Positions 1 to 4,800 of a stretch of 6,009 bases of DNA are shown here, one piece after another. Position 1 is the first letter of the stretch, and each line of letters starts with the position of its first letter. The stretch is from assembly GCA_017430835.1 (NCBI GenBank), contig JAFRMD010000104.1, forward strand, positions 1 to 6,009, written 5' to 3'. The translations under genes were made by a program, and so were the position numbers. The notes below the pieces were generated by a model that was not told the origin of the DNA, made no database searches, and saw only the letters and a program-made list of their open reading frames with translations. Origin of the DNA: Methanosphaera sp. GTDB lineage: Archaea > Methanobacteriota > Methanobacteria > Methanobacteriales > Methanobacteriaceae.

Positions 1-4
1 GATA

Positions 5-29
5 ATCCATACATCCATACTATCCATAC
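5..29. repeat. Three copies of the 8-bp repeat ATCCATAC
   Basis: ATCCATAC occurs at 5-12, 13-20 and 22-29. The first two copies abut and the third is offset by one T. Read on the minus strand the unit is GTATGGAT. The array lies just downstream of the second RHH gene and runs towards the window edge, so it could be an operator or iteron cluster for a gene to the left. It could also be coding: on the minus strand the frame starting at ATG 27-25 reads MDSMDVWII to the edge without a stop. The repeats are seen directly; the role is unknown. Confidence 0.6.
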
Positions 30-54
30 CAAAAATTGCATAATAGCTTCGCAC

Positions 55-77
55 AAATGTAAACATAAATGTAAACA
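55..77. repeat. 12-bp direct repeat AAATGTAAACA(T)
   Basis: AAATGTAAACA occurs at 55-65 and again at 67-77, exactly 12 bp apart, which is a little over one helical turn. It lies between the stop codon of the 144-residue RHH gene and the 8-bp repeat array. RHH dimers usually bind pairs or tandems of short sites on one helix face, so this could be an operator of the cassette next to it. That role is inference. Part of the first copy recurs in inverted orientation near 1015-1026. Confidence 0.5.
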
Positions 78-84
78 AAGACCA

Positions 85-519
85 TTATTTCAAATTCCTA
101 TTAGGCTCAGCATAATTAACAATATTATAATCTAAACTTTCAATATGCTCCAACAACTCATCATATGAAACATCATACTGTTTAGCAAATTTCTCAATCT
201 GATTTTTACCAATCTCACCCAAACCCTCATGCAACCTGTTAATTGTAACCATAGGTGCTTCAAAAATATCTTTTTCATCAATTTTAGACAAACGATTTTT
301 ACGAATATTCAATAACCTAGTCTCTAAAACAGATAACTCCGCATTCAATTTACCTATATTCTTAATTATTAATTGTTCATCCATACACACATTATCCAAA
401 TAATACTTAAGAATCTTTTCAATGAATTCACTACGATTAGGTATCTTCTTACCAGCGTCTTCCCACACTTCAGAATCAATACTAATACTCACTTTCTTTT
501 TAGTAGATTCAGCATTCAT
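85..519 (-). CDS. Ribbon-helix-helix DNA-binding protein with coiled coil (144 aa)
   Basis: Probable transcriptional regulator of the element. Residues 9-14 (KVSISI) form the DNA-contacting beta-strand typical of RHH proteins. Residues 15-25 fit helix A, and residues 28-42 (NRSEFIEKILKYYLD) give the usual 'R-S-E-F-I' start of helix B. Residues 47-77 are charged and heptad-like (coiled coil), and the last ~65 residues have no family I recognise. The ATG is supported by GAGGAGT seven bases upstream. It overlaps the stop of the 85-residue RHH gene as ATGA (516-519), so the two are translationally coupled and probably made in fixed ratio. Codons are mostly G/T-ending. RHH proteins of archaeal viruses and plasmids often repress early or copy-control promoters, and the nearby repeats and the divergent integrase promoter are candidate targets (inference). 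An antitoxin role is less likely, because no toxin-like partner is seen. Confidence 0.85.
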   Translation of the reverse strand: MNAESTKKKVSISIDSEVWEDAGKKIPNRSEFIEKILKYYLDNVCMDEQLIIKNIGKLNAELSVLETRLLNIRKNRLSKIDEKDIFEAPMVTINRLHEGLGEIGKNQIEKFAKQYDVSYDELLEHIESLDYNIVNYAEPNRNLK

Positions 520-773
520 TTTTTTAACTCCTCAAGTTTATTCACAACAAGATCATACTCATCCTGTTTTCTTTTTAACTCAGATTCCAATTCTTTAATT
601 TCTCTTCCTAAAATTGATTTATCCACTAGTAATCTTTTCTTTTCACTAACCCTAAAATCAACAAACCATTCAACTGCATCCCTAACATTAAATCCTTCTT
701 GTTCCATTATTGTTTTTGCTCTTTGAGTTACTCTACCTGAAACAACACATGGAAATGTTTGAGTAGTAATCAT
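516..773 (-). CDS. Small RHH-like protein with C-terminal coiled coil (85 aa)
   Basis: Residues 7-14 (FPCVVSGR) could form the RHH beta-strand, 16-26 helix A and 29-41 (NVRDAVEWFVDFR) helix B. From residue 44 to the end the protein is a highly charged heptad pattern (EIKELESELKRKQDEYD), a clear coiled coil. The whole therefore looks like an RHH head on a dimerisation stalk, similar in plan to its downstream neighbour but not a close copy. The start ATG overlaps the stop of an upstream 29-residue ORF (ATGA, 770-773), and its own TGA overlaps the next start (516-519). Only a weak GGTG lies upstream of its ATG, as expected if translation depends on coupling. It could pair with the 144-residue protein as a hetero-oligomer, which is inference. 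The RHH assignment is weaker than for the neighbour because the strand starts so close to the N-terminus. Confidence 0.75.
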   Translation of the reverse strand: MITTQTFPCVVSGRVTQRAKTIMEQEGFNVRDAVEWFVDFRVSEKKRLLVDKSILGREIKELESELKRKQDEYDLVVNKLEELKK

Positions 774-859
774 CTTTTAACACCAAAGTTTACAACAATT
801 TTGTTTTTAACCGGCAAGTTCATTATTGATTGATAGCTGTCGCTATTGTTGTTTGTCAT
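770..859 (-). CDS. Small ORF (29 aa), first gene of the RHH cassette
   Basis: An ORF below usual annotation length: ATG at 859, TGA at 772-770. It begins MTNNNSDSYQ and ends with KNKIVVNFGVKR. Two signs argue that it is translated. GAAGGTGAT, close to the full anti-Shine-Dalgarno match, lies six bases before the ATG and is the best ribosome site of the cassette. Its stop codon also overlaps the start of the 85-residue RHH gene in an ATGA arrangement. The Asn/Ser-rich head and basic, beta-prone tail match no family I know. It could be a small protein in its own right (the tail resembles an RHH strand), or a leader ORF whose translation feeds the two RHH genes. Codons change from A/C-ending at the start to T-ending at the end. 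Confidence 0.6.
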   Translation of the reverse strand: MTNNNSDSYQSIMNLPVKNKIVVNFGVKR

Positions 860-865
860 TAAATA

Positions 866-874
866 ATCACCTTC
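866..874 (-). promoter_or_regulatory. Strong Shine-Dalgarno GAAGGTGAT for the 29-aa ORF
   Basis: On the minus strand GAAGGTGAT matches the archaeal consensus GGAGGTGAT at all but one base and sits six bases from the ATG at 859. It supports the 29-residue ORF, rather than the RHH gene after it, as the translation entry point of the cassette. Confidence 0.7.
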
Positions 875-922
875 TCATTTAATTTTTTTTTCTTTTTGGG
901 TATTTTTACCTGTTGAGTATAC

Positions 923-980
923 ATTTTATAGTTTACTCATATTAGGTGTTTATAATTTATGTTGTTGTATGGTATTTATA
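923..980 (-). promoter_or_regulatory. Candidate TATA boxes for the RHH cassette
   Basis: Two archaeal TATA-like elements on the minus strand lie upstream of the cassette. TATAAATA is at 980-973, preceded by an A-run that could act as the BRE. TATAAAAT is at 930-923. Archaeal transcription starts about 25 bp downstream, which would give leaders of roughly 90 or 40 bases before the 29-residue ORF. I cannot tell which is used. The plus strand of the same stretch has TTTATATT at 975-982, which could serve the integrase, so the divergent promoters may overlap. Confidence 0.4.
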
Positions 981-1044
981 TTTTTTGTATTTTTTTTTAA
1001 TAGGTTTATGTTTTTTTACATTTGTGTGAATATTAAATAATACT

Positions 1045-1063
1045 TAATATATAATATATATTA
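1045..1063. promoter_or_regulatory. A/T-only 9-1-9 palindrome abutting the integrase start
   Basis: TAATATATA at 1045-1053 and TATATATTA at 1055-1063 are perfect inverted repeats around a single A. The last base is the A of the integrase ATG. No ribosome-binding site lies before this ATG. The palindrome could contain a TATA element, an operator for the RHH proteins, or both. A plain A/T-rich start region is the dull alternative. Confidence 0.45.
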
Positions 1064-2118
1064 TGTTTGATGATGATTTATTCCAACAATTCATACAAGA
1101 AAGAAACGTAAAAACATCCACCACACAAGGATACGAATCAGCACTAACACACTACACACAATACCAAAAACAAACACTACACGAACTCATAAAAGAAGCA
1201 ACAAAAGAAGAAAAAAACAATACACCATTAAAAGAAAGACGAATCAAAAAAAGACTATTAGACTACCGAAATTACCTACTGGAAACCAGTAACTCACCTA
1301 ACACTGTTAAAAGCTATTTCACACGTGTGAAAACATTCTATAAACACTTCGATATAGAAATACCCTCATTACCTGATGCTAAGTATGAGAAGTTATATGA
1401 AACTAATTATCATGATTTACCTACACGGGAGCATATACGTACTGCTTTAAAAATTAGTAGTATTGATGTACGCAGTATAATATTGTTCATGTCTAGTAGT
1501 GGTTCGGCTAAAGCGGAAACATTAAGTTTAACTGTTAAGCAGTTTGTTGATGGTTGCCGTGATTATCATAATGGTGGTAATTTGCAGGAGATACTACATA
1601 CTTTGAAGGGGCGTGATGATATCATACCCACCATTTACTTAAAAAGATTAAAAACTGATAAGTATTATTATACTTTTTGTAGTCCTGAAGCTAGTAATGA
1701 AATTGTGGAGTATTTGTTAACTCGTCCGGGTTTAAAGTTTGGTGATAAATTATTTGACATTACATCATCAACATTACTGGCAAGGTTTCAGGAGATTAAT
1801 GATAGTCAAGGTTGGGGGTTTAAAGGTAAGTACAGGTTTTTCCGTGCTCATACACTCCGGAAGTTTCATGCAAGTAATATTGGTTTGTCTAGTGAGACTA
1901 TTGATGAGTTGCAGGGTCGGAGTAAGAATATGGTTCATGGGACTTATATTAAACCGAACCCAAAGGAATTAAAAAAATTATATTCTAGTAGGGTGAATCG
2001 TTTAATAATCAATAAAAATAGTAGTGATAATAGGCGGGGTGATGATGGTGGTGTTACTCAGGAGTTCACTATTGTTGTAAATGTTTTCCTAAGCGGTAAA
2101 GAATATAACCTACTCTAA
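1063..2118 (+). CDS. int: Tyrosine recombinase / integrase (351 aa)
   Basis: Site-specific recombinase expected to insert and excise the element at an att site. Residues ~4-97 form the helical core-binding (SAM-like) domain, ending in NTVKSYFTRVKTFYKHF, and ~115-310 the catalytic domain. Catalytic landmarks are K150 in SSGSAKAETLSL (where most relatives have the first Arg), K197 on the beta-hairpin, H263-T-L-R266 (the HxxR box), R286 in LQGRSKN (in place of the second His), and the nucleophile Y295 in HGTYIKPNP. The LQGRSK...Y ending is the form I associate with Methanobacteriales integrases. A ~50-residue tail follows. No Shine-Dalgarno precedes the ATG, so a leaderless or weakly translated message is likely. 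Codons 7-75 are almost all A/C-ending and those after ~108 mostly G/T-ending. The stop overlaps that of the convergent 271-residue gene. No tRNA or att core is visible nearby. Confidence 0.93.
   Translation: MFDDDLFQQFIQERNVKTSTTQGYESALTHYTQYQKQTLHELIKEATKEEKNNTPLKERRIKKRLLDYRNYLLETSNSPNTVKSYFTRVKTFYKHFDIEIPSLPDAKYEKLYETNYHDLPTREHIRTALKISSIDVRSIILFMSSSGSAKAETLSLTVKQFVDGCRDYHNGGNLQEILHTLKGRDDIIPTIYLKRLKTDKYYYTFCSPEASNEIVEYLLTRPGLKFGDKLFDITSSTLLARFQEINDSQGWGFKGKYRFFRAHTLRKFHASNIGLSSETIDELQGRSKNMVHGTYIKPNPKELKKLYSSRVNRLIINKNSSDNRRGDDGGVTQEFTIVVNVFLSGKEYNLL
2115..2118. other. Overlapping stop codons of convergent genes
   Basis: The integrase ends with TAA at 2116-2118. The convergent recombinase-like gene ends with TAG, read from 2117 to 2115. 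The two coding regions overlap by four bases, leaving no room for a terminator between them, so each transcript must run antisense into the other gene. Confidence 0.9.
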
Positions 2119-2930
2119 TTCTTAATAAATCTTAAACCAGCCAAATACTTATAATCACCCGGTTTCAACCTACTTAAATTATTAATTAAAACATTCACTG
2201 GTATTTCCTGTATTTCCAGTATTAATGGGTCATCCTCATCACTAATTATATGCACAGCATCCATAGTGTAATCTATTTCAATAACAGTACTATTGTGTTC
2301 TGAACTGACTGTGAATATACTAGTGTCTTCAAAGCGGTCGTCATGGAATAAATTTAAATCAGTGCAGTCTTCAAAGACACTTCTTAAATCATTACAAGGG
2401 AATTTCTGTTTTAATAATTCATCATAGTCTAAGTATTTACGTGTTAATGTAATGTTAATGTTATTGTATAATTCGTTTACTACATGTAGGTCTGCACCGT
2501 CTAGTACTAAGTGTTTTCCACGTAATAATCTTAAGTCATTGGTGGTTATACGTGGATAGTCGAGGTCTAGTGTTCGGTTTATGCTTTTGATTGTTTTTTC
2601 AAGGTAGTAGTTAAGTTTTTTTGTTGCCATTGCCATGGTTTCATCTTCACGACGGAACAAATACTCCTCATCAACTAGGATATTATTTGTTTGTATATAA
2701 TCCTCCAATAATTCACTCAATTCATCGATTAATGGATAATCATATAATGTGTCATTGATGTTGAATGTTATTTCTTTGTCTTTGAAGTTTATGTCTTGTT
2801 TTTGTAAATTAAATACTTCTTTTACTTTTCTTCCGTATACGTATAATATTTTTGAGATTAAACCATATTTGGGATTGTCTACTTGCATGTAGTATAATAG
2901 TTCGTTTAGTTTTTCACGTGTGAAATCCAT
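2115..2930 (-). CDS. Divergent tyrosine-recombinase-like protein with C-terminal extension (271 aa)
   Basis: Residues 22-172 follow the order of a tyrosine-recombinase catalytic domain. GLISKILYVYGRKVKEVFNL (23-42) places R34 at the first catalytic Arg, followed by the 'QDINFKDKEITF' hairpin. YPLIDELSELLEDYI (65-79) and EYLFRRED (89-96) match the usual P-L...L-L...Y-L-F pattern. TNDLRLLRGKHLVLDGADL (130-148) is the HxxR helix, with N131 for His and R134 kept. TLTRKYLDYDELL (161-173) gives Y166 as nucleophile. The GH box is lost and no N-terminal core-binding domain is present. Residues ~175-271 are an acidic extension that I do not recognise. GGAGGT eight bases upstream fixes the start. It may be a minimal recombinase, an integrase modulator or a degenerating copy. 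The fold call is by motif reading only. Confidence 0.7.
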   Translation of the reverse strand: MDFTREKLNELLYYMQVDNPKYGLISKILYVYGRKVKEVFNLQKQDINFKDKEITFNINDTLYDYPLIDELSELLEDYIQTNNILVDEEYLFRREDETMAMATKKLNYYLEKTIKSINRTLDLDYPRITTNDLRLLRGKHLVLDGADLHVVNELYNNINITLTRKYLDYDELLKQKFPCNDLRSVFEDCTDLNLFHDDRFEDTSIFTVSSEHNSTVIEIDYTMDAVHIISDEDDPLILEIQEIPVNVLINNLSRLKPGDYKYLAGLRFIKN

Positions 2931-2938
2931 TCCTTTAA

Positions 2939-2994
2939 ACCTCCAATACTTTTATTATTCACATGATTATTTTTAAATAAGATTACTTTATAAA
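2939..2994 (-). promoter_or_regulatory. TATA-like box and Shine-Dalgarno upstream of the recombinase-like gene
   Basis: The 71-bp gap before the 271-residue gene is the largest in the minus-strand gene series. It contains TTTATAAA at 2994-2987, a good archaeal TATA match preceded by A-rich sequence. This would place a start near 2962 and a leader of about 30 bases. GGAGGT at 2944-2939 lies eight bases before the ATG. The gene may thus have its own promoter besides readthrough from upstream. The TATA sequence is palindromic, so orientation is not certain. Confidence 0.5.
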
Positions 2995-3001
2995 TGTTTT
3001 T

Positions 3002-3457
3002 CTAAAAACCTCTACCGGGAACATATCTGATAATTATTTTATCTAATAAATCTTCACAATCATTAACCCGGCAATACTCTAATACATCCATTATTAAATT
3101 ATAATGTTTCTTTTGCCTTTCACGTAATGTTAACTCAGGATAATGATATACAATAATATTAACCGGCTCATCACTACTATCTTCGGGGAGTTTAACTTTC
3201 ACACGGAGGATATTATACTTGGTATCTAATTCGTAATCAATATAATCTTTTAAATCAAAGTATTTCTTATCAGTTATCTTGTCATATTGTGGATAGTATT
3301 CACCATAGACGTATAATATATTAGTGGTTTTACGAGTATCCTCATTGGTTTCACCCATAGGTTTACTCCAACTGAAACCCATATCAGTTAGTATTTTTGC
3401 ATTTGGGTTAAACTCTTCCAAGTATTCTATTAAGTCTTTTACTCTTTCAAAAAACAT
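3002..3457 (-). CDS. Hypothetical phage-type protein (151 aa)
   Basis: No family recognised with certainty. The N-terminus FFERVKDLIEYLEEFNPNAK (2-21) resembles the opening of many phage proteins that start 'V-x-D-L-I-E-x-L...P-x-A-x-I', but that is only a style match. The rest alternates beta-prone, aromatic stretches (ILYVYGEYYPQYD, 48-60; LRVKVKL, 84-90; VNIIVYHYPEL, 99-109) with a basic helix (LRERQKKHYN, 111-120), and ends in RYVPGRGF. No membrane segment or cysteine motif is present, so it is probably a soluble cytoplasmic protein. AGGA lies about 11 bases before the ATG. The gene starts 13 bases after the membrane-protein gene and is followed by the only sizeable gap of the series. Codons drift from mixed A/C-ending to G/T-ending along the gene. 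Confidence 0.75.
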   Translation of the reverse strand: MFFERVKDLIEYLEEFNPNAKILTDMGFSWSKPMGETNEDTRKTTNILYVYGEYYPQYDKITDKKYFDLKDYIDYELDTKYNILRVKVKLPEDSSDEPVNIIVYHYPELTLRERQKKHYNLIMDVLEYCRVNDCEDLLDKIIIRYVPGRGF

Positions 3458-3470
3458 GATATTTTTTTTC

Positions 3471-3725
3471 CTAATTTTTTTTATCCATATTATATTCTAT
3501 TTCTAATTCAGGGTAGTCTTTTTTTAATAGTTCTAGTCTTTTAATAGCTATTGCTTCTTTTTCGATTTTATATTCATTATTTTTTAATCTTAATTTGAAG
3601 TTATTATATTCTGGTTCTATTAATTCGTATAGTATCATGAATCCGAACATGCAGAAAAAACATGATCCAATCACGGATACTATTGCACCTATTATTATTA
3701 GTATGTTTATTATTATTTCAAACAT
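3471..3725 (-). CDS. Small membrane protein with cytoplasmic coiled coil (84 aa)
   Basis: Residues 4-33 are almost purely hydrophobic (III..ILIIIGAIVSVIGS, then FFCMFGFMILY), long enough for one membrane helix. Residues 37-84 are highly charged and helical (LRLKNNEYKIEKEAIAIKR), so the protein is a membrane anchor with a probable cytoplasmic coiled-coil arm. The first ATG overlaps the end of the upstream 99-residue gene by 13 bases, which suggests translational coupling, as no clear Shine-Dalgarno is present. No enzyme motif is seen. In viral accessory regions such proteins are sometimes superinfection-exclusion or envelope-associated factors, but nothing in the sequence proves that here. Confidence 0.75.
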   Translation of the reverse strand: MFEIIINILIIIGAIVSVIGSCFFCMFGFMILYELIEPEYNNFKLRLKNNEYKIEKEAIAIKRLELLKKDYPELEIEYNMDKKN

Positions 3726-4012
3726 AACATATTTTCCATTCTTGTTAAATCCATTAATTCCTTTGGTGGTTCATGACCGTTTCTAATGTATTTCATACAC
3801 ATTTCATCAACAAAGTACGGGCGAATATAAGTGTCTTGTAAGTATTCAATATACTCACTTGTTTTATCATAGGTTTCACTATCAGTTTTACCATATAATC
3901 GAAGCAAGTATTGAATATAATATAATTCGTTAAGGCATGTGTAAACATCACTTAAAGGATGCACCATCATATCCTCACTAGTCCGGATAGTAGTATACTT
4001 TTTTACTATCAT
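3713..4012 (-). CDS. Hypothetical Tyr-rich helical protein (99 aa)
   Basis: I do not recognise this protein. It is soluble, mostly helical and rich in tyrosine: YTCLNELYYIQYLLRLYG (24-41) followed by TYDKTSEYIEYLQDTYIRPY (47-66). It ends in an amphipathic stretch and overlaps the next gene's start by 13 bases. The start is uncertain. The ATG at 4012 has no good ribosome site, while GAGG before Met15/Met16 (ATGATG around 3970-3965) could support a protein about 15 residues shorter. It lies 39 bases after the 75-residue gene, within the same minus-strand series. Confidence 0.65.
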   Translation of the reverse strand: MIVKKYTTIRTSEDMMVHPLSDVYTCLNELYYIQYLLRLYGKTDSETYDKTSEYIEYLQDTYIRPYFVDEMCMKYIRNGHEPPKELMDLTRMENMLCLK

Positions 4013-4051
4013 TTAATATATTCTTCAACCGTAACATGATTAACACTTTTT

Positions 4052-4279
4052 TTATAATAACCATTCTTTACAACGTTTATGTTTTTTACAGAACTTATCA
4101 ACAAGACCAGTATTAATGAATAGGAAAATATCTAAATCATATAACTCATTAAATAACTGACGATTATAATCCACTAGTTCTGGATAGAAATCTAATTTAT
4201 CAGACTCCATTAAACGTCGTGTATTACTGATTAATCTTTCTTTTAAATCCCTTTCACCATAAACTACTTTACAATTCAT
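4052..4279 (-). CDS. Small hypothetical protein with C-terminal CxxHxxC (75 aa)
   Basis: The start is taken at ATG 4279 because TGAGGAT lies exactly seven bases upstream. The longer frame from a GTG at 4294 would run through that ribosome site. The protein is acidic to neutral and helical: ERDLKERLISNTRRLMES (9-26), then FNELYDLDIFLFINTGLV (43-60). It ends with FCKKHKRCKEW, giving C64-x2-H67-x2-C70, possibly with C3 as a fourth ligand. That could hold a metal ion but is short for a proven zinc site. No known family. It follows the Cys4 protein gene by 25 bases. Confidence 0.65.
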   Translation of the reverse strand: MNCKVVYGERDLKERLISNTRRLMESDKLDFYPELVDYNRQLFNELYDLDIFLFINTGLVDKFCKKHKRCKEWLL

Positions 4280-4286
4280 AAAATAT

Positions 4287-4293
4287 ATCCTCA
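4287..4293 (-). promoter_or_regulatory. Shine-Dalgarno TGAGGAT deciding the 75-aa start
   Basis: TGAGGAT on the minus strand is seven bases before ATG 4279. It overlaps the first codons of the longer GTG-started frame, so the internal ATG is the better start. Confidence 0.6.
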
Positions 4294-4304
4294 CATTCTT
4301 TTTT

Positions 4305-4766
4305 TTATATGTTCCAGTCTGAACATGAATAATTATTATCTACTTTTTTATTATGTAAATTACAATACACACCTTTTTCATTACATTCAGCATGCATACA
4401 ATATAAGCAAGTATTTTTAACTTTACCAAAATGTTTTTCTTTTAATTCAGGTGTTAATCTATCACGTTTTACTGTTATTTTAAGTTCGTAACTTTCACCA
4501 CCATTATGATTAGCTACACAGTAACCTGATGCTGAACCTTCACCATTCATTACAGCATCACTAGTTATATTACGGAAATGATTTAACATCCTTTCTTTCC
4601 TTTCAGTTCTATTTTTTATTAATCTGTGTGTTTTATCTGGAAATAATTCATTGAACTTAGCAATTTCTTTTTGTTGTGACTCAGTAAATTCATTTAATAA
4701 GAACAAATCCATACACCAGCTAGTTAAAATCTTCATACATTCTTTATCAGTTAATCCATCACTCAT
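4305..4766 (-). CDS. Hypothetical protein with C-terminal four-cysteine metal-binding motif (153 aa)
   Basis: The C-terminal third carries C120-L-Y-C123, C135 in GVYCNLHNKKV, and C148 in YSCSDW (C-x2-C-x11-C-x12-C), with C128, H125 and H138 nearby. This matches a widespread short module in methanogens and phages ('CxxC...C...C-x-D/W') thought to bind zinc or an Fe-S cluster. The metal cannot be told from sequence. Residues 1-65 are helical and charged. Residues 66-105 contain a Gly/Ser/Asn-rich loop (MNGEGSASGYCVANHNGG) followed by a beta-strand and basic turn (YELKITVKRDR), which may be a small folded domain. AGGAGGAT eight bases before the ATG is the strongest Shine-Dalgarno of this series. 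Possible roles include nucleic-acid binding or a regulatory scaffold. No specific function can be assigned. Confidence 0.75.
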   Translation of the reverse strand: MSDGLTDKECMKILTSWCMDLFLLNEFTESQQKEIAKFNELFPDKTHRLIKNRTERKERMLNHFRNITSDAVMNGEGSASGYCVANHNGGESYELKITVKRDRLTPELKEKHFGKVKNTCLYCMHAECNEKGVYCNLHNKKVDNNYSCSDWNI

Positions 4767-4800
4767 AAAAAATTATCCTCCTAAATTCTTTTATTTTTTT

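Noticed and set aside
1..84. Open frame continuing in phase after the stop of the 144-aa RHH gene (28 codons to the edge, ATGs at 66 and 27)
   Set aside because: An open run of 28 codons is not rare, no ribosome site precedes either ATG, and the repeats dominate the stretch. A left-hand gene starting at 27 remains possible but unsupported.
373..726. 117-aa plus-strand ORF
   Set aside because: It lies antisense to the two RHH genes, spans both of them, and has no ribosome site; its Phe/Ser/Thr-rich composition is what antisense of Lys/Glu-rich genes gives.
833..846. Small hairpin ATAGC-TGTC-GCTAT
   Set aside because: Only five base pairs and inside the 29-aa ORF; no T-run follows, so not a terminator.
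859..924. 21-aa minus-strand ORF (MYTQQVKIPKKKKK...) ending in TAATG overlap with the 29-aa ORF
   Set aside because: No Shine-Dalgarno, its start is inside a candidate TATA box, and the A-rich run explains the lysines. The TAATG junction is noted but not enough.
1739..1972. 77-aa plus-strand ORF inside the integrase
   Set aside because: Out-of-frame shadow of the conserved catalytic domain.
2833..3318. Shared ILYVYG in the 271-aa and 151-aa proteins (near 2833-2850 and 3301-3318)
   Set aside because: Only six residues with a short matching DNA stretch; the surrounding sequences do not align, so taken as chance.
3324..3506. 60-aa plus-strand ORF
   Set aside because: Antisense shadow of the 151-aa gene; no ribosome site.
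3595..3786. 63-aa plus-strand ORF
   Set aside because: Antisense shadow of the membrane-protein gene; hydrophobicity arises from the complementary strand.
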